Below are positions 1-8,461 of a DNA stretch of 64,000 nucleotides, piece by piece. The stretch is from Solibacillus sp. R5-41. GTDB taxonomy: Bacteria; Bacillota; Bacilli; Bacillales_A; Planococcaceae. The stretch lies in assembly GCF_002736105.1 (NCBI RefSeq), contig NZ_CP024123.1, positions 3,464,001-3,528,000 of the forward strand, read 5' to 3'. Both the position numbers and the translations under genes were made by a program. How positions within the stretch are numbered: position 1 is the first letter of the stretch; every line of letters begins with the position of its first letter. The notes under the pieces are model-generated. The model worked only from the letters and a program-made list of their open reading frames with translations. It ran no database searches and had not been told where the DNA came from.

Positions 1-273
1 ATTTGTAATTAAAAATTCAAATTGAAGTTCTACATTTTTTTCTTTAAAATAAATCAACTTCTCTTTATTCATTGGTAATGTATAGGAATTCAATAAACTT
101 TTTAATAAACTAAATGCTTCGACTACTGCCGTTTTACCCGATCCATTTTGACCATAAAAACCAATGACATCCGCTTCATATTTACTGAAGTCCGAATTTG
201 TATTAAATTCACCTTTTTTCACATTTTTTAAATGATTAATACGAACACTTTTTATACGAATTATTTTCCCCAA
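1..273 (-). CDS. AAA family ATPase, N-terminal part only (runs off the window)
   Basis: The reading frame runs leftward out of the window, so only about 90 N-terminal residues are visible. A Walker A motif GQNGSGKT sits near residue 45, after a beta-strand-rich start (IRIKSVRINHLKNV) typical of SMC/RecF-like or OLD-like AAA ATPases. I place the start at a TTG at 273, because a TGGGGA ribosome site lies 6-7 bases upstream and an in-frame stop lies at 295-297. Such proteins often act in DNA repair or phage defence, but the effector domain lies outside the window, so no function can be assigned. Confidence 0.75.
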   Translation of the reverse strand, partial: MGKIIRIKSVRINHLKNVKKGEFNTNSDFSKYEADVIGFYGQNGSGKTAVVEAFSLLKSLLNSYTLPMNKEKLIYFKEKNVELQFEFLITN

Positions 274-461
274 TTTAATTCCCCAATCTTTCAATTACAT
301 ATTTTAAAGAAGTATAACAAACCCAATTAATTTAATATATGATTATTTTTTTATCAAATCGAATTTTAATTATACTATTCACCTTATTTTAATGAATATA
401 CATTAATTCAAAAATTGAATTTATTATTTGGGTACTTAAACAAAAAAGTGAGTGTACAAAA

Positions 462-495
462 AAAACACCATTTTCAACATTGCTGAAAATGGCGG
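462..495 (-). terminator. Rho-independent terminator after the small zinc-ribbon gene
   Basis: A 9-bp stem CCATTTTCA/TGAAAATGG with a 7-base loop is followed on the minus strand by a run of T. It lies about 60 bases after the stop of the gene at 553-762. A second small hairpin (TCCAGT/ACTGGA, about 530-545) sits between them. Confidence 0.7.
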
Positions 496-552
496 ATTTT
501 TAAACTATTTTTTGTATGATAAAAGCACTCCAGTGAAAACTGGAATGTCACT

Positions 553-762
553 TTATCGTGATTCTCTCGGTGCTACACATTCTTCACAATTTCTTTGATT
601 ATTACTTTTAAATTTCGTAAACGTTTTTTCGAAATTTTGGCCACATGAGCATTTAAATAATAACTTTTGCGAAAATCCATGATACTCAGTAGAAAGCAAT
701 TTACTCTCTGAATTTTTTGCTACAAACTCACGGATCTTGTCAATCGTCCATTTTTTATTCAT
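553..762 (-). CDS. Small zinc-ribbon protein (69 aa)
   Basis: A small protein with a CSCG...CEEC pattern (Cys pairs about residues 39-41 and 61-64), which suggests a zinc ribbon. The N-terminal half (WTIDKIREFV) is helical. I chose the ATG at 762 because AAGGA lies 9 bases upstream; the frame is open further up to a TTG that overlaps the ribosome site. Such short proteins occur in Bacillales genomes and phages with no known function. It stands alone, with its own terminator. Confidence 0.6.
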   Translation of the reverse strand: MNKKWTIDKIREFVAKNSESKLLSTEYHGFSQKLLFKCSCGQNFEKTFTKFKSNNQRNCEECVAPRESR

Positions 763-1056
763 ATTCAAACATCCTTCCAATTAGGCTTAACAATTCCTAA
801 TCTATCTAAGTGCTCTATTATAGCATTTTTTTGATTCTTGTTGTAGTTGGGCGGTCGGAAATGTTTCCGATTTTCATGTGAGGGTATTTTTATAGTTATC
901 TAATACTGATTACAATCAATTACACCGAGGCATAATTGATATAATTTTGTGCATTCAAATTTTCTTTTTATTGTAAGACACTTTCCTTTGTTTAAATCTC
1001 CATAGGTGGGAATTATATTCCTTATTTTATATAGATTAACCGTTCCACAATACCTG

Positions 1057-1845
1057 TTATATGTTTTGCAAAATTTCAAGTAAACAATGTTCAGCAAAAA
1101 AAGCACCTTTTTTTTTAATAATTTCGATATCACCATATTTTTCTGGATAATCAGCAATTTCCCCATGTAGTGGCGCAAAGCTTCGATCTGCTAAATACAT
1201 CATGCTGACATCAAGTAATGAATCTCCGGCTGCGTAATGTTTGTCGTAGTTCGTATGATTTTTTAAATAGGCTACCGCAGCGCCCTTCGTTATTTCTTGC
1301 GGCACCACATAAAACTTGCGACCTTGCAAATAACAAGACCAGCCACAAGCATTCAACTTGCTCTTTAAGTGCTGAATTTCGGCCAAATCCACTTGCGCTA
1401 AGTTAACGTAATAAACAAAAAACAGTTCATCTACTTGCTGATGGTGCAGAAAATAAGGGGCTGCTAATTCATGCTGAAAATGCTGTTGGATTTGTTTGAT
1501 TGGCAATTGTATATTTTCCATCACCTGTTGAATATGCTGCTCCCATCGCTCATCCACTTGTCCATTGCGCAAAATAATACCACCATTTGCGACAACAGCT
1601 ACTTCTGGTATAATATCCTGTTGAAACAATGAAATACGTTCAAATTGTTCCCGAGAACGCGTTGTTACAGGAACAAATTGCAGTGTATGATGAATTTCCG
1701 TAAGCCGCTCCTTAATCGTTTCCGTTACATAGGAAATGGATTGGTCGTCTAGCATTTCAATACAGATGCGCTCTGATTCATCTTTTGCAATTGTTCGATT
1801 AGAAAAAATAAGTGTTCGGTCCAAATCTGCCGTAAATAATTTCAT
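1057..1845 (-). CDS. HAD-family hydrolase of the Ter-associated PRTase cluster
   Basis: 262 residues. HAD motif I is DLDRT (residues 7-11) with the catalytic Asp pair, the motif II Thr lies in VTTRS (about 61), the motif III Lys in TKGAAV (about 187), and motif IV is GDSLLD (207-212). It therefore looks like a complete phosphatase, probably acting on a small phosphorylated metabolite. It follows the StiP-family gene directly (stop at 1846, start at 1845) and is the last gene of the PRTase-StiP-HAD unit. In the literature on Ter stress systems this trio is proposed to make a nucleoside-like metabolite; that role is family inference. Confidence 0.85.
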   Translation of the reverse strand: MKLFTADLDRTLIFSNRTIAKDESERICIEMLDDQSISYVTETIKERLTEIHHTLQFVPVTTRSREQFERISLFQQDIIPEVAVVANGGIILRNGQVDERWEQHIQQVMENIQLPIKQIQQHFQHELAAPYFLHHQQVDELFFVYYVNLAQVDLAEIQHLKSKLNACGWSCYLQGRKFYVVPQEITKGAAVAYLKNHTNYDKHYAAGDSLLDVSMMYLADRSFAPLHGEIADYPEKYGDIEIIKKKGAFFAEHCLLEILQNI

Positions 1846-2955
1846 TTATCTCAACTCCTTAATAAGCCCACAGCATGAATAAATCATATTCGAATAGGGC
1901 TCTATCGGCACACCGTGTTCCTTCGCTAGCATATATATATGGGACAAATCTTGCTCCGAGGTCGGATTCACAAGAATTTTCCATGGAACACGACGCAATA
2001 GCACACGCGTCGTTTCACCAACACCTGGCTTAATAAAATTACGATTTGTAATAGCAAATTGCTGTTGAATTTGTTCCACACAGTGAATCCCTTTCCAACT
2101 AGGCGCTGACTCTACTTTTTGCTCTTTTACTTCCACCTGTACTTTTTCAACGAGCTCCATGTTTAAAGATTGATTAATTGCATCAATATAAGCAGTTGAT
2201 ACATCGACATCTTGTAGCTCTTTATAATACTTAGCACCGTGAAAATCGTTCGCCTTTATTAACGTCTTATTGAAAACGGTGCGACTAACGAGCCCAGATA
2301 CAGTTGAATTTAAGCACGCCGATGGAATTAAAAAATCATCCCGAGTTCCGTAAAGTTTAACGCAATGTCCCGGATCAGCTAATACAGCTAACTCAGCGTC
2401 TAACTGCTTTTGACTCGTTTCATTCCACTTCGTAATCGACTGTTCCAACTCGATTGTAATGGCACCTTTCCCTGTCCAACCATCGATAAATTGAACATTT
2501 CCATGTGGGTGCTTTGTCGTAATATAATGAAGTGCCGCGTTATCGATCCCTCGACCACACAAAATGGAAATCGAGTAATGTGGGACATCCACTTCATAGG
2601 CAAACTGCACGTAACGTTTCATTAATATCCCAATCGGTGTACCCGCACGCGCTAAACTAACGAGCACTAAATTATCCAAACCGCGTAACATAATCACTTT
2701 CTCACTTAATAATGCTACACATCGAGCAATTTTACCGGAATATCTTTCTAGCATTTGTTCATACAGTTGCATATATTGCTCATTTGGCTGGAATTCAATA
2801 GGTAACATTTCAGAATAATGAGCTAAACCTGATTGAATTTTCTTTTCTCGGTCTTCCGTATTTACTTCAACATGTAAATGACTAATGTCGCGCAGCAAAA
2901 AAATAACGTCATTTTCATCATAGCTCCCCATTTTATCTGGTTCATAAATTTGCAT
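1846..2955 (-). CDS. Cysteine protease StiP / PRTase-associated family protein
   Basis: 369 residues, resembling the StiP family (PF11202 type) found beside PRTase and TerD genes. Visible features are a conserved central stretch LVSLARAGTPIG and a Cys/His-rich core (ILCGRGID). Its start overlaps the end of the PRTase gene by 14 bases (2942-2955), which indicates translational coupling. The name protease comes from family annotation; older work treats this domain as a PRTase-like fold, so its true chemistry is unsettled. It probably acts in the same metabolite pathway as its two neighbours. Confidence 0.8.
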   Translation of the reverse strand: MQIYEPDKMGSYDENDVIFLLRDISHLHVEVNTEDREKKIQSGLAHYSEMLPIEFQPNEQYMQLYEQMLERYSGKIARCVALLSEKVIMLRGLDNLVLVSLARAGTPIGILMKRYVQFAYEVDVPHYSISILCGRGIDNAALHYITTKHPHGNVQFIDGWTGKGAITIELEQSITKWNETSQKQLDAELAVLADPGHCVKLYGTRDDFLIPSACLNSTVSGLVSRTVFNKTLIKANDFHGAKYYKELQDVDVSTAYIDAINQSLNMELVEKVQVEVKEQKVESAPSWKGIHCVEQIQQQFAITNRNFIKPGVGETTRVLLRRVPWKILVNPTSEQDLSHIYMLAKEHGVPIEPYSNMIYSCCGLIKELR

Positions 2956-4297
2956 AGGAATCGCCTCCTACTACGACAATCTGTACATTTTTTGCAAGTC
3001 GTTGTAATTGTTTAACGACCATCAATAGTGCTTCCTCATCTAAAATGCGTTCGAAAATGAGAAAAATATCATCATACTGTTCTGGTCTGATATTGTATAA
3101 ATAATTCGGTACACCTGGATATTCGGGACTTTTAAACAACATTTTATGATAAATGAGTGAATCTTCATGCGCATAAATAGGACTGCGGGTCGTTGAATGA
3201 TAAAATACATTTCCATCTAATTGAGCTGCAATATACATAGGGGTATACATGAACTCCCCAGTACCTAAAACTAGACATTTTTCGCCCGTCCGCATTGAAT
3301 TTAAATTTTCAATGACGAAATTCAATCGCTCATAATAGGCTACTTGCTGTTTAGCGTTTAATGCAAAACGCCCACTTCCCTTATAATAATTCGCCTGATG
3401 GATGCCATTTTGCTCATCCAATGTGCGGTGTTTGACTAAGTCATTTTGTAACGTTTGTTCCAACGAAAATACCTGTTCATCCTCATCCACAACTACTTTT
3501 GGATACTCGACTCTTTGTGCCTCGGGTAGTTCCCCAGTTGTCTTTATCGTAATATCCCCTTGCATAAGGGCTACCGAATGGATTTCGATATTCAGTTCAT
3601 TCGCTAAATCGGCGAATGCTTGCTTATGTACATCATTTCGCCAATCTAAAATCGCTACGAGTGTGTAAACCTTAATATGTGGATACGCTGTATGTATTTG
3701 CTTAATTATATTTCGATTTGTTTTGCCCGTCGTCATTTCATCATCAACGAGTACAACCTCGGATTCTCCATCAAAAAAAGTAGGGTCTGCATATAAACGA
3801 TGGCTCGACGCATGTGAATGTTCTTCTTCAAATGTAATGATCGGTGTGCAGTCAACAAGCTGTTCACGCGTCGTATGAATATAGCGTGCATCACCGGTAA
3901 ACGCTTCAAAAAAGGCATGACCTAAAGCCGTAGCCGTTTCTGCAAAGCCAATAATTGTGAGTGGTTTTTTTGATTCAATCGGCTGTGTTCGAACTTCCTG
4001 TAATGTTTGTTGTAATTTTTCATGCTGTTTAAGCGCATAAATAATTGTCGCTGTCGTTTCTTGTTGTTGATGCTGACGGGTTTCAAGGAAATAATGCGCT
4101 AATAAATAACCTGTTAAAATCGGAATTTGTGGTGCTACAGCTAAATGTTTCCCGAGCACCTTACTTACAAATAAGAAGCTTCGATTTTTATTTATACGCA
4201 ATGCCATATCAAAAAAATGCGACGGTTCAAATTCGTAACGGTTGGCTGTAATATTAACTTCAGCCGTTAATTTATTTAACAAATTATATACACTCAT
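2942..4297 (-). CDS. Phosphoribosyltransferase with C-terminal TRSP domain (Ter cluster)
   Basis: 451 residues. A PRPP-binding-like loop VVLVDDEMTTGKT lies near residue 190, as in orotate-PRTase-like enzymes. The C-terminal 150 residues (CLVLGTGEFMYTPMYIA onwards) match the TRSP extension of Ter-associated PRTases. A GGAAGG ribosome site precedes the ATG. It opens the three-gene unit that ends with the HAD gene. A terminator behind the last TerD gene (4471-4501) separates this unit from the yceG-terD genes. Probable role: ribosylation step in a nucleoside-like product. Confidence 0.85.
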   Translation of the reverse strand: MSVYNLLNKLTAEVNITANRYEFEPSHFFDMALRINKNRSFLFVSKVLGKHLAVAPQIPILTGYLLAHYFLETRQHQQQETTATIIYALKQHEKLQQTLQEVRTQPIESKKPLTIIGFAETATALGHAFFEAFTGDARYIHTTREQLVDCTPIITFEEEHSHASSHRLYADPTFFDGESEVVLVDDEMTTGKTNRNIIKQIHTAYPHIKVYTLVAILDWRNDVHKQAFADLANELNIEIHSVALMQGDITIKTTGELPEAQRVEYPKVVVDEDEQVFSLEQTLQNDLVKHRTLDEQNGIHQANYYKGSGRFALNAKQQVAYYERLNFVIENLNSMRTGEKCLVLGTGEFMYTPMYIAAQLDGNVFYHSTTRSPIYAHEDSLIYHKMLFKSPEYPGVPNYLYNIRPEQYDDIFLIFERILDEEALLMVVKQLQRLAKNVQIVVVGGDSYANL

Positions 4298-4386
4298 CGG
4301 GAAACCTTCCTTTGCAATTAGTCCTCGTAGTTAAATTGTGGATTCAATACGCAATTCGCTTCTGCATGCCTCAATATTCGTGTTGC

Positions 4387-4401
4387 CCACATTTTATGTG
4401 G
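4387..4401. promoter_or_regulatory. Perfect short palindrome in the PRTase leader
   Basis: CCACAT-TTT-ATGTGG lies about 90 bases upstream of the PRTase start, in the 288-base gap between the two Ter units. It could be an operator or a leader hairpin. I see no convincing promoter beside it. Confidence 0.25.
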
Positions 4402-4470
4402 TTTCATTTCATTCATTTTATTGCCATACTAAATATGTGTTAAGCAATCTCTAATAAATTAAATATCATA

Positions 4471-4501
4471 AAAAGGGGAATGACATAAAATTGTCTTCCC
4501 C
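4471..4501 (-). terminator. Terminator after the third terD gene
   Basis: Stem GGGGAA...TTCCCC with inner pairing GACAA/TTGTC, followed on the minus strand by TTTTT. It ends the yceG-terD transcript about 85 bases after the stop and so makes the PRTase-StiP-HAD genes a separate unit or a read-through extension. Confidence 0.65.
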
Positions 4502-4585
4502 AAGTTAAAAAGCTATAAATTCTTCATTACACCATGTTGCTAATATTCCTATCCTTTACAAAAAAATTCGTTAAATCCTTTTGTT

Positions 4586-5164
4586 TTAGGCATTTAAACC
4601 ATAAGTATTTACAAGTGCCGCTAAGCCACCTTGATAGCCTGATCCAACCGCATTGAACTTCCACTCATTACCATTACGATACAATTCGCAAAAAACAACG
4701 GCTGTTTCAATTGAGAAATCTTCCCCTAAATCAAAACGTAAAATTTCTGTACCTAAATCTTCGTCAACTATGCGAACAAATGCATTCGTTACTTGTCCAA
4801 AGTTTTGACGGCGATTTTCAGCATCATGAATTGTGACAGTAATCGCGATGCGATGTACATCAGACGCAATTTTATTTAAATGGACTTTGATTTTCTCATC
4901 ATCGCCGTCCCCTTCACCTGTCAAATTATCACCCGTATGCTCTACAGAACCATCGATACTTACTAAGTTATTATAAAAAACGAAGTCTAAATCTTGACGG
5001 CACTTCCCTTGATCATTTAATAGAAATACCGAAGCATCTAAATCAAATGCAGCGCCTCCATCAAAATTTTTCACATCCCAACCTAAACCAACGATAATAT
5101 TTTGTAGTGCTGGATTGCCTTTTGTTAAATCAATTCGTTGGCCTTTGCTTAATTGAATTGCCAT
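4586..5164 (-). CDS. terD: TerD-family protein (YceE-like)
   Basis: 192 residues. Typical TerD features: QLSKGQRIDLTKGN start, GLGWDV...FDLDAS, HTGDNLTGEGDGDDE and a C-terminal GSGYQGGL. The Asp-rich FDLDAS and GDGDDE loops are the calcium-binding sites known from this family. TerD proteins are cytoplasmic or membrane-associated scaffolds in resistance to tellurite, phage and envelope stress. It is the third of three tandem paralogues and is closest to the second. The ribosome site AGGGGGA precedes the ATG. The 140-base gap upstream of it holds a copy of an interspersed repeat. Confidence 0.93.
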   Translation of the reverse strand: MAIQLSKGQRIDLTKGNPALQNIIVGLGWDVKNFDGGAAFDLDASVFLLNDQGKCRQDLDFVFYNNLVSIDGSVEHTGDNLTGEGDGDDEKIKVHLNKIASDVHRIAITVTIHDAENRRQNFGQVTNAFVRIVDEDLGTEILRFDLGEDFSIETAVVFCELYRNGNEWKFNAVGSGYQGGLAALVNTYGLNA

Positions 5165-5189
5165 GTGAAATTCCCCCTATTTCTTTATA

Positions 5190-5311
5190 TATGATTCAAT
5201 TACTCCGTGGCGTAATTGCGTCCAGATTTTTTTCGAGCATGCTCGAAAACTCCTCTAAAAAATCTGTGACATCCGCCAGGGCGTTAACTTGCTTCTGCTG
5301 AAGCAGTTAAC
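5190..5311 (-). repeat. Interspersed structured repeat, copy A
   Basis: Read on the minus strand this copy matches about 85 bases at 62536-62619, sharing blocks such as GCGGATGTCACAGATTTTT and AATCTGGACGCAATTACGC. It contains nested pairing: AGATTTTT with AAAAATCT around a CGAGC/GCTCG hairpin. It also has a TGCTTC..GAAGCA hairpin at the terD-stop end (5292-5303 CTTCTGCTGAAG). It lies between two terD genes inside an operon and produces a false small ORF on the plus strand. Confidence 0.8.
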
Positions 5312-5882
5312 CAATTTGCAAGCCAAAATCATTACATAATGCCGCTAATCCGCCTTGATAACCAGATCCGATTGCAGCAAATTTCCATTCACCATTGTGG
5401 CGGTATAATTCTCCAACAACGAGCGCTGTTTCGATCGAGAAATCTTCCCCTAAATCATATCGGATTAACTCTCCTGAATCGTTGAATACACGAATAAATG
5501 CATTTGAAACCATACCAAAGTTTTGACCGCGACTTTCACCGTCATGAATGGTAACGGCAAATGTTACTTTCTCAATGTTGGCTGGAACTGCCTGTAAATC
5601 TACATATACTACCTCATCATCACCTGTTCCAGCTCCTGTTAAATTGTCACCTGAATGGACAACCGAACCATTACCACCTGTAGTATTATTGTAAAAGACA
5701 AAGCCTTCTGCGCCTGTCACTTTTCCATTTCCTTCTAATAAGAAAATCGATGAATCAAGGTCGAAATCCTTTCCACCATCGTATTTATTTGTATCCCAAC
5801 CTAAACCAACACTTACCTTTGTTAACCCTGGATTTGACTTTGTTAAATCTACTTTTTGACCTTTTGATAATGAAACTACCAT
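5307..5882 (-). CDS. terD: TerD-family protein (YceD-like)
   Basis: 191 residues with the full TerD pattern: [64 protein letters not shown]. The acidic calcium-site residues are intact. I use the ATG at 5882 because GAGGAGTG lies 8-9 bases upstream; the frame is open a little further. It starts 18 bases after the stop of the preceding paralogue, so both are clearly co-transcribed. The interspersed repeat begins right at its stop codon. Confidence 0.93.
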   Translation of the reverse strand: MVVSLSKGQKVDLTKSNPGLTKVSVGLGWDTNKYDGGKDFDLDSSIFLLEGNGKVTGAEGFVFYNNTTGGNGSVVHSGDNLTGAGTGDDEVVYVDLQAVPANIEKVTFAVTIHDGESRGQNFGMVSNAFIRVFNDSGELIRYDLGEDFSIETALVVGELYRHNGEWKFAAIGSGYQGGLAALCNDFGLQIG

Positions 5883-5900
5883 GTTCAATTCACTCCTCAA

Positions 5901-6521
5901 TTATGATTGATATTTTCTAACTACTTCACCGATTGAATTATCTTGTGTACCTGTACCTAGTGCAGCGAATTTCCATTCATTTTCATGTCGGTAAATTTCG
6001 CCAGTAATTAATGTTGTTTGATCAGAATAATTATCAGTTAAATTATATTTTAATAACTCTTCATTCGTTGTCACATTCACAACACGAATAAATGCATTTT
6101 GTATCATACCAAAATGTTGTTTACGTTGTGCCGCTTCATAAATATTAACAACGAAAACTAAGCGATTATAATCCGCTGGGACAGACTTTAACTCAACAAC
6201 AACTTGTTCGTCATCACCTTCACCAGCACCAGTTAAGTTATCTCCTGAATGGACAACTGCACCGTTTGCACCTTTTAAATTCCCAAAATAGATGACATCC
6301 TCTTTAGCCGCTAAACGGTCACCTTTCAAGAGAATAACGGAAGAGTCGCAGTCAACATTTGCCCCTTTAGAACCACCACTACCACCAAATAATCCGCCGA
6401 ATAAACCACCGCTTGACTTTTGTTGGACAGGATCCCATCCTAAACCAACTCTAATTTTATTTAATCCTGTATTACCTTTTGTTAAATCAACTCGTTGACC
6501 CTTTTGTAAGTTAATCGACAT
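5901..6521 (-). CDS. terD: TerD-family protein with Gly-rich insert (YceC-like)
   Basis: 206 residues. It keeps the TerD fold ([30 protein letters not shown]) but differs from its two neighbours. A Gly/Ser-rich insert (SSGGLFGGLFGGSGG, about residues 34-48) follows GLGWDP, and the first acidic site reads NVDCDSS instead of FDLDAS. The C-terminus lacks GSGYQGG. This matches the most diverged first TerD in the Bacillus yce order. AGGAGGAG precedes the ATG at 6521. The first acidic site is altered, so calcium binding may differ. Confidence 0.92.
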   Translation of the reverse strand: MSINLQKGQRVDLTKGNTGLNKIRVGLGWDPVQQKSSGGLFGGLFGGSGGSKGANVDCDSSVILLKGDRLAAKEDVIYFGNLKGANGAVVHSGDNLTGAGEGDDEQVVVELKSVPADYNRLVFVVNIYEAAQRKQHFGMIQNAFIRVVNVTTNEELLKYNLTDNYSDQTTLITGEIYRHENEWKFAALGTGTQDNSIGEVVRKYQS

Positions 6522-6604
6522 ACTAACTCCTCCTAGCAACTATATTATTCAACCTATTATTCACTTTATGTTTTTTGACATAATAATACAAATTTTACTG
6601 CCCG

Positions 6605-8242
6605 TTATTTTAACTTTTTCGAAATACGACGGAACATTGTTTTTAAATCTAATTTTCGATCTGTTGCATCTTTTGCTAATGATGCGTTTAACGTTTTGGC
6701 AAGTGTTTCATCAAAACTAATTTTCTCAAGACGATGTGTATTGAGCAGATGTCCTGTAATAAAATGTTCAATACTACGTGAGCCACCAGGACTACAAATT
6801 ATGACATCAAATCCAAGCATACTTGCAAATAATAATAGCACAGCATCTTGACGTTGCATTTGCCCACTTGCTTCTTCTTTAAAAATAAGAATCGTTGGGT
6901 TTAAATAACTATAGTCAAATTGTTGATACAAGCGAATGATTTCGTCAGGGATTAGCATGAGTTGCCCAAATAAATATTGCGCATGCTCCACTTTTGATTG
7001 TTGTGGTAGCGGCTGAACATAGTCATTTTCGATAAAGCGAATCATTGTATTCGCAATATTCCGCTGTGCACCGAGAGGCATGTTTTTACACGGCCATATC
7101 GACAGTTGCATTATTTTTTCCACATCCAACTGTCCATTAGTGCTCGCATCACGCATATGAAACTGCATATTACTCTTTTGCAATGGCAGCAGCGGGAAAC
7201 TAGTAGCGGTATAGGTCATTTCCTGCTCATGTAGCTTACGTATTTTACGTGTATAATCCGTCTGATCAAGTGATAGCCCTTCCACTTTCGCAAATAACAC
7301 AGGCAAATAGATGACGCCATCCTCTTCCTCAAAACCATCACGTAAATATAAGTGGGCATCCGACAAAATAAATAATTCATCGTATGTTGTATTTAATATT
7401 CGTGTTCGTGTTTCATACTCTGCGTATTTCCACGGGTAGTTCAATGCCGAATTATTATACAAATGCTCACTTACTTGCTCTGAAGCTCGTGATGTAACCG
7501 TTTGCACACGCATCGGCTTGTCAAATGGGAAATCAAATAGCGTACCTTTATTTGCTAGCACTTCAGTTGGAATAGTCGTAAGCCCAAATGGTTCAAATAT
7601 ATTTTCACCATCTGGCTCAAATACGACGAGGTCACAGCCAAATAAATATAAGAAGTATAAGAAATACACTTCACTTTCTTTCGCAGGGCCATACCATAGT
7701 ACGCGTGGCATCGAAGACTCAAATGGCGCTTGCTTTAGCCATAAAGGAAAGAAATGATTGGACCATTTCACAAAATCTAAAAAGATCCGCTGCAACTGAT
7801 TGCTAATTAAACCTGGATAGCGAATTTGTATAAGCTCTAACCAACTTTGTAATGTATTCACAAAATGATTTCGGTACGGTGTATTCATCAGTGGTAATAA
7901 TTGTTTTCCTGCAAAAAACGCCATGAAACGATTAATCGAAATTGGATTTTCTCGATGCATTTGCAAAATATTCACAATCTCAGTCCGCATCTGGGGATCA
8001 ATTACTTTCGGCATATTATGAAAAAGTAGCGTCCAACCAATTTCTTTATTCGTTAACGTGTACAAATATTCCTGCATGTCATATTCACTATCATCAATAC
8101 CTAATAATTGCTTTGCGACACGTGAATATTGTAATTCTCCACTCGTTTCCAAATAAATTGGCCTAGTATGTAATTTTGTCGAAATGATTTCTTCCCACGT
8201 TTTTGTATTGTCTACGAAATCATGTGGTTTAAATCGTATCAT
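6605..8242 (-). CDS. yceG: YceG-family protein of the TerD stress operon
   Basis: 545 residues, close to the usual YceG length (about 537). It has no recognised catalytic motif; it is a soluble protein of mixed fold with two apparent repeated halves, each holding a Rossmann-like strand and loop. It is the first gene of the unit and is followed after 83 bases by the Gly-rich TerD gene. GAGTGAGGGA lies before the ATG. In Bacillus the yceCDEFGH operon is induced by envelope stress through several sigma factors. The biochemical role of YceG is unknown. Confidence 0.85.
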   Translation of the reverse strand: MIRFKPHDFVDNTKTWEEIISTKLHTRPIYLETSGELQYSRVAKQLLGIDDSEYDMQEYLYTLTNKEIGWTLLFHNMPKVIDPQMRTEIVNILQMHRENPISINRFMAFFAGKQLLPLMNTPYRNHFVNTLQSWLELIQIRYPGLISNQLQRIFLDFVKWSNHFFPLWLKQAPFESSMPRVLWYGPAKESEVYFLYFLYLFGCDLVVFEPDGENIFEPFGLTTIPTEVLANKGTLFDFPFDKPMRVQTVTSRASEQVSEHLYNNSALNYPWKYAEYETRTRILNTTYDELFILSDAHLYLRDGFEEEDGVIYLPVLFAKVEGLSLDQTDYTRKIRKLHEQEMTYTATSFPLLPLQKSNMQFHMRDASTNGQLDVEKIMQLSIWPCKNMPLGAQRNIANTMIRFIENDYVQPLPQQSKVEHAQYLFGQLMLIPDEIIRLYQQFDYSYLNPTILIFKEEASGQMQRQDAVLLLFASMLGFDVIICSPGGSRSIEHFITGHLLNTHRLEKISFDETLAKTLNASLAKDATDRKLDLKTMFRRISKKLK

Positions 8243-8292
8243 TCCCTCACTCCAGTCTACTAATCGTTAAACATTTTTGAGCTTCTTATTAA

Positions 8293-8321
8293 TATACGTT
8301 TAAAGTAGAAGTTTAGTTTCA
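8293..8321 (-). promoter_or_regulatory. Extracytoplasmic-function (sigma-W/M type) promoter of the yceG-terD operon
   Basis: On the minus strand TGAAAC (-35) is followed after 17 bases by CGTATA (-10). This fits the sigma-W/sigma-M consensus TGAAAC-N16/17-CGTA/CGTC. It lies about 50 bases upstream of the yceG ATG. The orthologous B. subtilis yce operon is known to be under sigma-W and related factors, so context and sequence agree. Confidence 0.6.
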
Positions 8322-8418
8322 TTTATCATAGCAAATTTTCGAGCTTTTCCAAAACATGTGCATGAATTAACCAATCGTTTTGTTTTACTTAGCACAAAAT
8401 CATTCAAAGGCTCTAAGA

Positions 8419-8460
8419 AAAATGACCACAAAACGTTGAATCGCTTTGTGGTCATTTTTA
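8419..8460 (-). terminator. Terminator after the chemoreceptor gene
   Basis: Near-perfect stem AAAAATGACCACAAA / TTTGTGGTCATTTTT with an 11-base loop, directly behind the stop codon. The A and T runs on both sides make it usable on both strands. Confidence 0.85.
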
Positions 8461-8461
8461 T

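Noticed and set aside
853-872. TCGGAAA/TTTCCGA hairpin with TTTT on the plus strand
   Set aside because: No plus-strand gene ends nearby, so it has no terminator role I can support.
900-1178. 92-codon minus-strand open frame
   Set aside because: It overlaps the end of the HAD gene in another frame, has no ribosome site and shows low-complexity AT-rich coding.
5107-5301. 64-codon plus-strand open frame between terD genes
   Set aside because: Its second half is the interspersed repeat, translated the same way in the false frame at 62475-62726; its first half is antisense to terD.
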